From: Lachnospiraceae bacterium
GTDB taxonomy: Bacteria > Bacillota > Clostridia > Lachnospirales > Lachnospiraceae
Direction: 5' to 3'
Length of the DNA stretch: 33,572 bases
NCBI GenBank assembly: GCA_009774625.1
Contig: VSOB01000037.1
Span: 1-33,572, forward strand
Both the position numbers and the translations under genes were made by a program. This document shows positions 16,781 through 24,565 of this stretch, piece by piece. How positions within the stretch are numbered: position 1 is the first letter of the stretch; each line of letters opens with the position of its first letter. The notes beneath the pieces were generated by a model, which was given only the letters and a program-made list of their open reading frames with translations, had not been told where the DNA came from and ran no database searches.

Positions 16781-17665
16781 ATGGATCAGGCGCAGCAGTT
16801 ACGCAATATTATAAAGGCATCTATGCAGAGAAATAAACCGCTGGCGAGAGTGATTACTGTTACAAGCGGAAAAGGCGGTGTGGGCAAATCCAATACGTCC
16901 ATCAATCTGGCAATACAGCTGAAAAAAATGGGACAACGTGTCATTATACTGGATGCAGATTTCGGGCTTGCCAACATTGAGATTATGTTTGGAGCCATTC
17001 CGAAGCACAACCTGAGCGATTTGATCTATCAGGGAAAAAATATTAAGGAAATCATAACCTGGGGGCCTGGAAATGTGGGGTTTATCTCAGGAGGAAGCGG
17101 GATCGCAGGGCTTTCCAATCTGAGCCGGGAATATCTGAGCTATATTATTCAGAATCTGGAAGAGCTGGATACGATTGCGGATATCATTATTATTGATACC
17201 GGGGCTGGCATTTCCGATGCGGTTCTGGAATTTCTTGTGGCCAGTGGCGAAATCTTGCTTGTGACCACACCAGAGCCCACTTCGATTACAGATTCCTATT
17301 CCCTGCTGAAAGCATTGAACCGGCATCCCAGATTTTCCAGGGGAAATTCACAGATCAAGGTCATTGCCAACAGGGTGGACAGTGCGGAGGAAGGAAAAGA
17401 CCTGTTTCATAAGCTGAATGCGGTGGTTTCCAGGTATCTGAAACTTCCGATCGAATATCTGGGAGCGGTCCCTTATGACAACCAACTTTCCAGGGCGGTG
17501 ATGCAGCAGATGCCGGTATCTTTGCAAAATCCTGCTGCAAGGTCTGCGCAGGCGTATGAACGGATTGCCGGTACGCTGATGAATAAGGAAGCCAATAAAA
17601 ATCTGGTCAAACGCGGTATGGCGGCGTTTTTTTCTCATATTGTAAACGGAAAAAAGATGGGGTAG
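16781..17665 (+). CDS. flhG: FlhG / YlxH, MinD-like ATPase regulating flagellar number
   Basis: FlhG is a ParA/MinD-type ATPase that works with FlhF to control flagellum number and position and can stimulate FlhF GTPase. The 294-aa protein has the deviant Walker A KGGVGKSN (residues 31-38), VIILDADFGLANIEIMFG, and IIIIDTGAGISDAVLEFL. A C-terminal amphipathic segment (about 278-294) could bind membrane. I choose ATG 16781, preceded by AAGGAGG, because it puts MDQAQQLRN at the very N-terminus. That matches the DQAxxLR activator motif described for Bacillus FlhG acting on FlhF. An in-frame ATG at 16766 lies upstream of the ribosome binding site. Confidence 0.94.
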   Translation: MDQAQQLRNIIKASMQRNKPLARVITVTSGKGGVGKSNTSINLAIQLKKMGQRVIILDADFGLANIEIMFGAIPKHNLSDLIYQGKNIKEIITWGPGNVGFISGGSGIAGLSNLSREYLSYIIQNLEELDTIADIIIIDTGAGISDAVLEFLVASGEILLVTTPEPTSITDSYSLLKALNRHPRFSRGNSQIKVIANRVDSAEEGKDLFHKLNAVVSRYLKLPIEYLGAVPYDNQLSRAVMQQMPVSLQNPAARSAQAYERIAGTLMNKEANKNLVKRGMAAFFSHIVNGKKMG

Positions 17666-17671
17666 GGTGTT

Positions 17672-18391
17672 ATGGATTTGGTGAAAAAGGTTTTAAAACC
17701 GGGAGTCAAGATCAAGCTGAGTCTGGCGGACAGCCAGGAAACAGCCGGTAATCCGGATGAGGTACAGTCTTATTTCAGCAAAATCAGCGATGTGAAGGAG
17801 GACGGCACGTTGGAGATTTTTATGCCGATAGAGCAGGGAAAACTGCAGCTGCTGTCACCCGGTAAACGTTTGGATATGTACTGCTACACAGGGAACGGTG
17901 TGTATGAAGCCCGGATTCTGGTGAAGGAGCGCTATAAACAAGAAGAGATGCATTTTATTACACTGGAGCTGACAAACAGTCTGATCAAGAACCAGAGACG
18001 GGAATATTACCGCTATCAGTGTACAGTGCCCATACAGGATCGGCTGATGGATGAGGAAGAGCAGAAATGGATGCTGGAAGATGAAATGCTGGTGGTGGAT
18101 GATGTACTGCCGATGCATGACAGTATGATGATTGACATCAGCGGAGGCGGGCTGCAGTTTATCGGAACAGGCAGGTATGAGTCAGGCGATCTGGTTTATT
18201 GCCGGTTTCAGTTTGGAAAAGACTATCGGCTTTGTGCGAATATACTGGAGTGCTGCGGCAATATACCGGGGCATCCCGGAAAATACCGGAGCAGAGCCAG
18301 ATTTCAGGGTGTGGAAAGACGGGAAAGAGAAGAGATCATCCGACATATTTTTCTGTTGGAGCGGTCCAGGCGAAAGTTAGAGCATGAATAA
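17672..18391 (+). CDS. YcgR-like PilZ-domain protein, c-di-GMP flagellar brake
   Basis: Proteins of this type bind cyclic di-GMP and slow or stop the flagellar motor (YcgR in enterics, YpfA/DgrA in Bacillus). The 239-aa protein has an N-terminal YcgR-N-like beta domain (about 1-105) and a PilZ domain (about 108-235). Both nucleotide-contact motifs are intact: R110xxxR114 in NQRREYYRYQC and D155xSxxG160 in IDISGGGLQFI. It should therefore bind c-di-GMP. The acidic insert at about 126-150 is a variable loop. The gene follows flhG by six bases and precedes cheB. The start ATG has GGGGTAGGG upstream. Confidence 0.9.
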   Translation: MDLVKKVLKPGVKIKLSLADSQETAGNPDEVQSYFSKISDVKEDGTLEIFMPIEQGKLQLLSPGKRLDMYCYTGNGVYEARILVKERYKQEEMHFITLELTNSLIKNQRREYYRYQCTVPIQDRLMDEEEQKWMLEDEMLVVDDVLPMHDSMMIDISGGGLQFIGTGRYESGDLVYCRFQFGKDYRLCANILECCGNIPGHPGKYRSRARFQGVERREREEIIRHIFLLERSRRKLEHE

Positions 18392-18417
18392 GAAAGAATC
18401 GGAAAAAGGGGAATATT

Positions 18418-19491
18418 ATGAAAAAAATTCTTATCGTTGATGACTCTGCACTTATGAGAAGGGTGTTTTGTGATATAATCAATGGAGACGGACGGTTTCA
18501 GGTGACAGATAAGGCTGTCAATGGATTGGACGCACTGGGATATTTAACAAAGAATACATATGATGCGGTAGTTCTGGATGTCAACATGCCGAAAATGGGC
18601 GGCCTGGAGCTTTTGAAAGAGCTGCAAAAACGAAAAATTCCGGCTAAAGTGATGGTGGCGAGTACGGATACCACAGAAGGCGCCAAGACGACGATGGATG
18701 CATTGGAGCTGGGGGCATTGGATTTTATACATAAACCCTCAAATGCAGGCGAATGTCGTGTGGATACTTTTAAGGATGAGTTTCTCCGGATCCTGGAAGT
18801 GGTTTCGGAGAGCCGGTCACCGGTTACAGACAAAGCCTTTACTTTTGACAATCTGAAAAAAACCAGACAGGTAGTGGAGCTGGCCAGGAAACATTCTTCG
18901 GTGATTTCGACCAATAAGATCGTGGCCATTGCAAGCTCTACCGGAGGCCCCAAGGCGCTGCATTCCGTGATTACCAAGCTGCCTGCCAATCTGCGTACAC
19001 CTGTGGTGGTGGTACAGCATATGCCGGCAGGGTTTACCCAGTCACTTGCCGAAAGGCTCAATTCTCTCAGTGAGATTACGGTATCGGAAGGCAAGGACGG
19101 TGAAACGCTGGAAAAAGGGCATGTTTATATTGCCAAAGGCGGAATGCATCTGAATGTGGATATGAAGCCGGGCGGCAGGTATGTACTCCGGTATTCGGAT
19201 GAGCCTGCCAGGGAAGGTGTGAAACCCTGCGCCAATTATATGTATGAATCTCTGCGAAAGAGCGGTTTTGATGAGATTGTATGTGTTGTAATGACCGGTA
19301 TGGGGGCCGATGGGACAAAAGGAATCGTCAATCTGAAAAATGCCAAGAAAGTACATGTGCTTGCCCAGGAGCAGAGTACCTGCGCGGTATATGGGATGCC
19401 TAAAAGCATCGTCCAGGCAGGTCTTGCCGATGAGGTGGTTCCGCTGGAACAGCTTGCACAGGAGATTATTTTAAACGTGGGGGTAAATTGA
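18418..19491 (+). CDS. cheB: CheB, chemoreceptor glutamate methylesterase/deamidase
   Basis: CheB removes methyl groups from chemoreceptors and is activated by CheA through its receiver domain. The 357-aa protein has an N-terminal receiver (about 1-125) with phosphoacceptor D54 in VVLDVNMPKMGG, a linker, and a C-terminal methylesterase domain (about 165-357). The catalytic Ser lies in IASSTGGPKAL (Ser174 by alignment with the enteric GASTGG), the His is H201 in VVVVQHMPAGFT, and the Asp lies in MTGMGADGTKGI. The matching methyltransferase CheR is not in this window. Start ATG 18418 follows AAAAAGGGGAA. It ends one base before cheA. Confidence 0.96.
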   Translation: MKKILIVDDSALMRRVFCDIINGDGRFQVTDKAVNGLDALGYLTKNTYDAVVLDVNMPKMGGLELLKELQKRKIPAKVMVASTDTTEGAKTTMDALELGALDFIHKPSNAGECRVDTFKDEFLRILEVVSESRSPVTDKAFTFDNLKKTRQVVELARKHSSVISTNKIVAIASSTGGPKALHSVITKLPANLRTPVVVVQHMPAGFTQSLAERLNSLSEITVSEGKDGETLEKGHVYIAKGGMHLNVDMKPGGRYVLRYSDEPAREGVKPCANYMYESLRKSGFDEIVCVVMTGMGADGTKGIVNLKNAKKVHVLAQEQSTCAVYGMPKSIVQAGLADEVVPLEQLAQEIILNVGVN

Positions 19492-19492
19492 T

Positions 19493-21673
19493 ATGGATGT
19501 CAGCCAATATCTGGAAATTTTCATCGACGAGACAAAGGAACATCTGCAGAGCCTGAATACACAGATTCTGGATCTGGAGCAGGATTCTGAAAATGCGGAT
19601 ACGATCAACGAGATTTTCCGTGCTGCCCATTCCCTGAAAGGAATGGCAGGGACTATGGGATATAAGAGGATGCAGAATCTTACTCATGATATGGAAAATG
19701 TGTTTTCTGAAGTCAGGAATGGTAATATCAAGGTAAAAGCGAATATGATCGATATTCTTTTTCAGTGTCTGGATGCGCTGGAGGAATATCTGGATAATAT
19801 TCAGTCATCGGCTGATGAAGGAAGCAATGACAACGAACCGCTGATCAAAGCCCTGAATCAGATACTGTCAGGCGATGGTGCAGAAGAGGCGGAGGAAGAG
19901 GCTGCTGTTACCCCGGAGGTCAGGACAGAGACTCCCAGGCCGCAGGTGGTGATGCCGCCGGACAAGGATGCCAAGTGGACAAACATTATATTGGGTGACA
20001 GCGAAAGAACCGTTATCGGCAAAGCCATTGCTCAGGGGAAAAAGGTATATGGTCTGACTGTTTATGTACAGGAGAGCTGTATATTAAAGGCGGCCAGAGC
20101 TTTTCTGGTATTCAAGGCAATGGAAAGCCTGGGAGAGATCATTATCTCCAGCCCTTCCGTACAGGATATTGAAGATGAGCAGTTTGAGAATGATTTCAGT
20201 ATATTTGTGCTTTCCGACAAAACTCTGGAAGAAGTGGTAGAGGCTGCAGAGTCGGTATCGGAAATCGAGCGGGTGGTGGGCGGTACCCTGAATCTGGATC
20301 AGAGTCCGTCAAAACAGGAGCAGGCAGTTTCAGAGGAAAAAGAGGCGGCCGAAGAAACAAAGATGGCAGAAACGTCTGTAAAAGCGGAAGCGGGCGCTGC
20401 AACAGAAGCGGCACAGAAAGCCGTGGAAAAACAGGAAGCGATACAGGAAGCACCCCAGACTTCTTCTGCATCTTCCAGACAGGAAAAGAAGCCGACAGCC
20501 AATAAGCCGGTCGTAAACAGGACAGTCCGGGTGGATATAGAGAAGCTGGATTCGCTGATGAATCTGGTGAGTGAACTTATTATTGCCAAAAATTCCCTGG
20601 TGTCTATCAGCGCCACGAGCACCAGTGACACCTCCACCACTTCTGCATTCAATGAACAGATTGAGTATCTGGAAAGTGTGACCACCAATCTGCATGAATC
20701 TGTTATGAAAGTGCGGATGGTGCCCATTGAAAGTGTAGTTCAGAAGTTCCCGCGTATGATCCGGGATCTGCAGAAGAAGCTGGGCAAGAAAATGGAACTG
20801 TATATGTCCGGCGAGGAGACAGAGCTGGATCGGACCGTAGTGGATGAGATCGGGGATCCCCTGATGCATCTGCTTCGCAATGCGGCGGATCATGGACTGG
20901 AAAATGCGGAGCTGCGTAAGGAAAGAGGCAAACCGGCAACAGGCTCCATTCATCTGGATGCATATCAGGACGGCAATAATGTTATCATCGAGGTCAGCGA
21001 CGACGGCGGTGGGATCGATGTGACAGGAGTAAAGGAAAAAGCAATCAGCCGTGGCGTCATTACATCGGAGCAGGCTGAAAATATGAGCGACAAGGATATT
21101 GTAAATCTGTTGTTCCTTCCCAGCTTTTCCACGGCAGAGAAGGTTACGGATGTGTCCGGCAGAGGCGTGGGGCTGGACGTGGTAAAATCCAAGATCGAAG
21201 CGTTGAGCGGAGAAGTGGATGTGAAAACCAAATTCGGAGAAGGCAGTGTGTGGACGATCCGGCTGCCGCTTACCCTTGCTATCATTCAGGCACTTATGGT
21301 GGTGGTCGGCGATGAGAAATATGCGATCTCCCTGGGCTCCATAGAAACCATAGAAAATATTACCGAAGAGGATATCAAATATGTGCAGGCAAAGGAAGTA
21401 ATCAATCTGCGCGGCGCTGTGATTCCGCTGATTCGTCTGGACGATATGCTGGACATCAGAAAAGAGAGGAGCAGCGATGACAATCTGGTGGTGGTCATCG
21501 TCAGAAAAGGTGATAAACAGGCAGGACTTGTGGTGGATGAGCTGATCGGCCAGCAGGAAATTGTAATCAAGTCCCTGGGCAAATATATCAATAAGTGCAA
21601 ATTTATCAGTGGTGCGACCATTTTGGGTGACGGTGAAGTAGCGTTGATACTGGATGCAAATGCAATGTTTTAG
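19493..21673 (+). CDS. cheA: CheA, chemotaxis histidine kinase
   Basis: CheA autophosphorylates in response to receptor state and passes phosphate to CheY and CheB. The 726-aa protein contains a P1 Hpt domain with the phosphorylated His46 in FRAAHSLKGMAGTMGY, and a P2-like domain at about 160-265. An Ala/Glu-rich linker (about 270-345) and the P3 dimerisation helices (TVRVDIEKLDSLMNLVSELI) follow. The P4 kinase domain has an N-box HLLRNAADHGLE, then SDDGGGID and GRGVGLDVVKSKIEALSG. The C-terminal P5 CheW-like domain (about 595-726) is present. The layout is complete. The start ATG lies one base after the cheB stop, with only a weak G-rich site, consistent with coupling. Confidence 0.97.
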   Translation: MDVSQYLEIFIDETKEHLQSLNTQILDLEQDSENADTINEIFRAAHSLKGMAGTMGYKRMQNLTHDMENVFSEVRNGNIKVKANMIDILFQCLDALEEYLDNIQSSADEGSNDNEPLIKALNQILSGDGAEEAEEEAAVTPEVRTETPRPQVVMPPDKDAKWTNIILGDSERTVIGKAIAQGKKVYGLTVYVQESCILKAARAFLVFKAMESLGEIIISSPSVQDIEDEQFENDFSIFVLSDKTLEEVVEAAESVSEIERVVGGTLNLDQSPSKQEQAVSEEKEAAEETKMAETSVKAEAGAATEAAQKAVEKQEAIQEAPQTSSASSRQEKKPTANKPVVNRTVRVDIEKLDSLMNLVSELIIAKNSLVSISATSTSDTSTTSAFNEQIEYLESVTTNLHESVMKVRMVPIESVVQKFPRMIRDLQKKLGKKMELYMSGEETELDRTVVDEIGDPLMHLLRNAADHGLENAELRKERGKPATGSIHLDAYQDGNNVIIEVSDDGGGIDVTGVKEKAISRGVITSEQAENMSDKDIVNLLFLPSFSTAEKVTDVSGRGVGLDVVKSKIEALSGEVDVKTKFGEGSVWTIRLPLTLAIIQALMVVVGDEKYAISLGSIETIENITEEDIKYVQAKEVINLRGAVIPLIRLDDMLDIRKERSSDDNLVVVIVRKGDKQAGLVVDELIGQQEIVIKSLGKYINKCKFISGATILGDGEVALILDANAMF

Positions 21674-21700
21674 AAAGAAAAGGGTAAGGAGGATCCTGTC

Positions 21701-22204
21701 ATGGACGAATTAAATACCAATGCAATGTATATGATGGAAAGTGATGAGGACGGATATGTGGCACCCCAGATTACCCAGTTTATCGTAGTGAAATTCGGGG
21801 AAGAGCAGTACGGTATTGATATCAAATATGTGGATAATATTGTGCGGATGCAGCATATTACAAGAGTACCGAAGGTATCGAATTACATCAAGGGTGTGAT
21901 CAATCTGCGCGGCGAGGTGGTTCCCGTTATGAGCGTCAGACTGAAGATGGACCTGGCGGATGATGTGGAAACAAAGGCCACAAGAATCATTATTCTGAAG
22001 CTGGAGCAGCACTGTAATATCGGTATCCTGGTGGATGAGGTAAAGGAAGTGGTCAATCTGGAGGAAAGCCAGATTGAACGGGTTTCCTATGAAGCGAAGG
22101 ATGATAAATCTAATTTTATCTATGGAATCGGCAAATATGACGGCGGACTGATTTCTCTTTTGGATTTGAACACGGTTGCGCTGGATAAGGAAGCCGCATC
22201 CTGA
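21701..22204 (+). CDS. cheW: CheW, chemotaxis coupling protein
   Basis: CheW couples CheA to chemoreceptors in signalling arrays. The 167-aa protein is one CheW domain (about residues 20-160) after a short acidic N-terminus. Typical motifs are QFIVVKFGEEQYGIDIKYVD, MQHITRVPKVSNYIKGVINL followed by RGEVVPVMS, and NIGILVDEVKEVVNL. The start ATG follows TAAGGAGGATCCTGTC. It sits between cheA and cheC in the usual Gram-positive order. Confidence 0.96.
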   Translation: MDELNTNAMYMMESDEDGYVAPQITQFIVVKFGEEQYGIDIKYVDNIVRMQHITRVPKVSNYIKGVINLRGEVVPVMSVRLKMDLADDVETKATRIIILKLEQHCNIGILVDEVKEVVNLEESQIERVSYEAKDDKSNFIYGIGKYDGGLISLLDLNTVALDKEAAS

Positions 22205-22230
22205 TTGCATTTTATGGAGAGAGGTGAAAA

Positions 22231-22848
22231 ATGGAGAAAGAGTTAAGCGTTGAAACAATGTCTGCGGATTATGTGGATGTATTAAAGGAACTGGGGAATA
22301 TTGGTGCCGGCAATGCTATGACGGCACTGGCACAGTTATTGAACTGTAAGGTGGATATGAAGGTCCCGCAGGTAAGGCTGCTGGAGTTTAAAGATGTGGG
22401 AACCCTGATCGGCGGTGAAGAACAGATCATGGCAGGCATCTACCTTGCAGTGGAGGGGGATATTACAGGCAGTATTATGTTTCTTCTGGGAAAGGAATCC
22501 GCAAGACATTTGGTCACCAAGCTGATGGGGATGGTACCGGAAGGGGAAGAATTTGGCGAAATGGAGATGTCCGCATTGATGGAAATCGGCAATATCATTA
22601 CGGGCGCATATTTAAATTCTCTTGCAACGATTACAAATTTAAAAATCTTTCCTTCGGTTCCGTCGCTCTGTGTGGATATGGCGGGCGCGATTCTGAGCGT
22701 GCCTGCAATTGAGTTCGGGACACTGGGCGATAAGATTTTGCTGATCCAGTCTCAGTTTATGGATGAGATTGAGCTGGACGGCTATTTTATCATGGTTCCT
22801 GACATTGAATCTTACGCAAAGATATTGTCATCCCTGGGTATGGCATAA
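22231..22848 (+). CDS. cheC: CheC, CheY-P phosphatase and CheD partner
   Basis: CheC dephosphorylates CheY-P weakly on its own and is stimulated by CheD; the pair feeds CheY-P level back to receptor activity. The 205-aa protein shows both pseudo-symmetric active sites: E20/N23 in KELGNIGAGNAM and E118/N121 in LMEIGNIITGAYL. The N-terminal helix and the GGEEQIMAGIYLAVEGDITG strand region agree with the family. Start ATG 22231 follows GAGAGGTGAAAA. The adjacent cheD gene makes the usual pair. Confidence 0.96.
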   Translation: MEKELSVETMSADYVDVLKELGNIGAGNAMTALAQLLNCKVDMKVPQVRLLEFKDVGTLIGGEEQIMAGIYLAVEGDITGSIMFLLGKESARHLVTKLMGMVPEGEEFGEMEMSALMEIGNIITGAYLNSLATITNLKIFPSVPSLCVDMAGAILSVPAIEFGTLGDKILLIQSQFMDEIELDGYFIMVPDIESYAKILSSLGMA

Positions 22849-22876
22849 AATAAATAATTGGGAAGAAGTAGGGGAA

Positions 22877-23362
22877 ATGAGTGAAATTATTAAAGTAGGT
22901 ATGGCCGATTTAAAAGTGTGCAAAAGCCCCAATGGCGTTACGACATTGGGACTGGGATCCTGCGTGGGCATAGCTCTGCGGGATCCGGTCACTAAAATTG
23001 GAGGACTGGCGCATATTATGCTGCCGGATAGTACGGTAATACGAAACAACAGCAATATCCCCAAGTTCGCAGATACGGGTATCGAGGCTCTGGTAAAGCA
23101 GATAACTGCAGCCGGAGCCAACAGAGGCAGGCTGGTGGCCAAAATTGCAGGCGGGGCAAAGATGTTTGCTTTTTCGAACAGCTCGGATATGGTAGGAGTG
23201 GGAGATCGAAATGTGGAGGCGGTGAAAAAAAAGCTCCAGCAGATGCGGATTCCGATTCTGGCAGAGGATACCGGAAAAAATTATGGCCGGACAGTTGTGT
23301 TTTATCCGGAAACGGGTGATTTTGTGATACGAAGCGTTGGAAAGAGCGAGACTGTAATTTAA
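22877..23362 (+). CDS. cheD: CheD, chemoreceptor glutamine deamidase
   Basis: CheD deamidates glutamines on chemoreceptors and binds CheC. The 161-aa protein has the Cys-protease-like active site: T23, C29 in LGLGSCVGIALRD and H46 in GGLAHIMLP. Each is offset by two from the Thermotoga residues T21, C27 and H44. The later GGAKMFAF and GRTVVFYPETGDFVIRSVGK segments are also typical. The start is ATG 22877, preceded by AAGTAGGGGAA, giving MSEIIKVGMADLKV. An open frame extending upstream to 22763 overlaps cheC and is not coding. Confidence 0.95.
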   Translation: MSEIIKVGMADLKVCKSPNGVTTLGLGSCVGIALRDPVTKIGGLAHIMLPDSTVIRNNSNIPKFADTGIEALVKQITAAGANRGRLVAKIAGGAKMFAFSNSSDMVGVGDRNVEAVKKKLQQMRIPILAEDTGKNYGRTVVFYPETGDFVIRSVGKSETVI

Positions 23363-23374
23363 CTGGGGAAAACA

Positions 23375-23662
23375 ATGAAAACGAAACAAATACCGCTTAT
23401 TTTAATGCTGGTGGCAGGGGCTGCTGCGAGTATCAGCACAAAGATTATGGACTATGATCTGGAAACGGCGCTGTGGATATTGCTGGCAGTCCTGCTTGTA
23501 TTTTATATAGCCGGTTGTATCATCAAACGGACCATAGATTCTTTTGAGGCAGAGAGAAACAAGTCTGAACAGGAAGAGGACATATCTGACGAAGGAGAGG
23601 TCATTGAGAAGGACGGGTCTCAGGATACGGAAGATGCTGAGACAGAAAATGCACAGACGTAA
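23375..23662 (+). CDS. Small two-helix membrane protein of unknown function, between cheD and fliA
   Basis: I do not recognise a named family. The 95-aa protein has two hydrophobic segments (about residues 7-22, IPLILMLVAGAAASI, and 33-50, LWILLAVLLVFYIAGCII). A basic stretch KRTI and a strongly acidic tail of about 40 residues (Glu/Asp/Gln rich, no hydrophobics) follow. By the positive-inside rule both termini would be cytoplasmic. The ribosome binding site is modest (CTGGGG). It is co-directional, 12 bases after cheD. Position suggests a motility or chemotaxis accessory role, but function is unknown. Its stop codon lies inside a strong hairpin that precedes fliA. Confidence 0.75.
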   Translation: MKTKQIPLILMLVAGAAASISTKIMDYDLETALWILLAVLLVFYIAGCIIKRTIDSFEAERNKSEQEEDISDEGEVIEKDGSQDTEDAETENAQT

Positions 23663-23683
23663 CTTCGGGCTATGTCTGTGCAT
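23649..23683 (+). promoter_or_regulatory. Strong 13-bp RNA hairpin ahead of fliA/sigD
   Basis: ATGCACAGACGTA (23649-23661) pairs with TATGTCTGTGCAT (23671-23683): ten Watson-Crick pairs, one G-U and two more pairs, closing a nine-base loop acttcgggc. The left arm covers the last codons and stop of the 95-aa upstream gene. Four T residues follow the stem at 23686-23689 after GA. A terminator, an attenuator or an mRNA-processing/stability hairpin would all fit. It stands between the chemotaxis genes and the sigma factor gene. Confidence 0.65.
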
Positions 23684-23708
23684 GATTTTCATAAGGAGGC
23701 ACACGGAA

Positions 23709-23747
23709 GTGCATGCAGGTCAGCAAACCTTTGGTTTGGTGGCATAA
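23709..23747 (+). CDS. Possible 12-codon leader ORF upstream of fliA
   Basis: An AAGGAGG site at 23693-23699 is positioned nine bases before GTG 23709, which opens a 12-codon frame (VHAGQQTFGLVA read with GTG as first codon) ending in TAA at 23745-23747. The sigma factor gene has its own separate GGAGG at 23760-23764, so this first ribosome binding site is otherwise unexplained. The frame also contains a small AAACC-TTT-GGTTT inverted repeat (23725-23737). This may be a leader peptide. The alternative is that fliA itself starts at ATG 23713 (spacing 13), with 19 extra residues. Confidence 0.3.
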   Translation: MHAGQQTFGLVA

Positions 23748-23769
23748 TATCATAATTTTGGAGGATATT

Positions 23770-24534
23770 ATGGACGAAACGGCCAGGAAAAAGATGTGGG
23801 CCGACTATGCGCGGACCAAACAGGCAGACATCAGGGAAAAGATTATTCTGGAATATGCACCTCTGGTAAAAGTTGTGGCGGGCAGGCTCAGTATGTATCT
23901 GGGATACAATGTGGAATATGAGGATCTGGTCAGTTATGGGATATTCGGACTGATCGATGCGATTGATAAGTTTGATTCTCTGAAGGAAGTGAAATTCGAA
24001 ACGTATGCCAGTCTGCGTATTCGGGGCGCTATTCTGGATCAGATACGTAAGATGGACTGGATTCCGAGAACGATCCGTCAGAAACAGAAGAAGATAGATG
24101 CGGTGATCAGGGAGATTGAGATACAGACGGGCAGGCCGGCAATGGATGAGGAGATTGCCGCAGGCCTTGGGATCAGTGAGGAGGAGTATACCGAATGGCA
24201 GTCTCAAATGAAAATCACAGGCATCATATCGCTCAATGAATATTTGGAACAGGGAAGTGAGATTCCCAGTGACAGGCATGGTTCCGGACAGTTTGACAGT
24301 CCGGAGAAGGCGATGGAGCAGAGTGAACTGGCAAAGGTCCTGAAAGAGTCTCTCACGCTTTTAACGGAAAAGGAAAGAAAGGTAATAGAATTATATTATT
24401 ATGAGGAACTGACCCTGAAGGAAATCAGTCATATTCTGGAAGTGACTGAATCCAGAGTATCTCAGCTTCACACAAAGGCATTACAGAAGATGAAAACCAA
24501 AATGGGGGATTATATGGGTATTTTATCTGATTAA
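23770..24534 (+). CDS. fliA: FliA / SigD, flagellar sigma factor (sigma-28 type)
   Basis: This is the sigma-28 class factor that directs transcription of late flagellar, motor and autolysin genes. The 254-aa protein has region 2 (about 25-95: ILEYAPLVKVVAGRLSMYLG, EYEDLVSYGIFGLIDAIDKF, then TYASLRIRGAILDQIR), region 3 (about 110-170) and region 4 (about 200-250: LTEKERKVIELYYYEELTLK with the helix-turn-helix VTESRVSQLHTKALQK). The length matches SigD. The start is ATG 23770, with GGAGG five bases upstream. As in Bacillus, it sits near the end of the fla/che operon, so its level can depend on how far transcription travels. FlgM, its usual antagonist, is not in this window. Confidence 0.95.
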   Translation: MDETARKKMWADYARTKQADIREKIILEYAPLVKVVAGRLSMYLGYNVEYEDLVSYGIFGLIDAIDKFDSLKEVKFETYASLRIRGAILDQIRKMDWIPRTIRQKQKKIDAVIREIEIQTGRPAMDEEIAAGLGISEEEYTEWQSQMKITGIISLNEYLEQGSEIPSDRHGSGQFDSPEKAMEQSELAKVLKESLTLLTEKERKVIELYYYEELTLKEISHILEVTESRVSQLHTKALQKMKTKMGDYMGILSD

Positions 24535-24565
24535 GCAGGCAAAAGCAGAGATAGGTGGTGGATGG

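Noticed and set aside
22763..22876. N-terminal extension of CheD overlapping cheC
   Set aside because: A strong start at 22877 matches the CheD family N-terminus; the upstream part is a shadow of the cheC 3' end.
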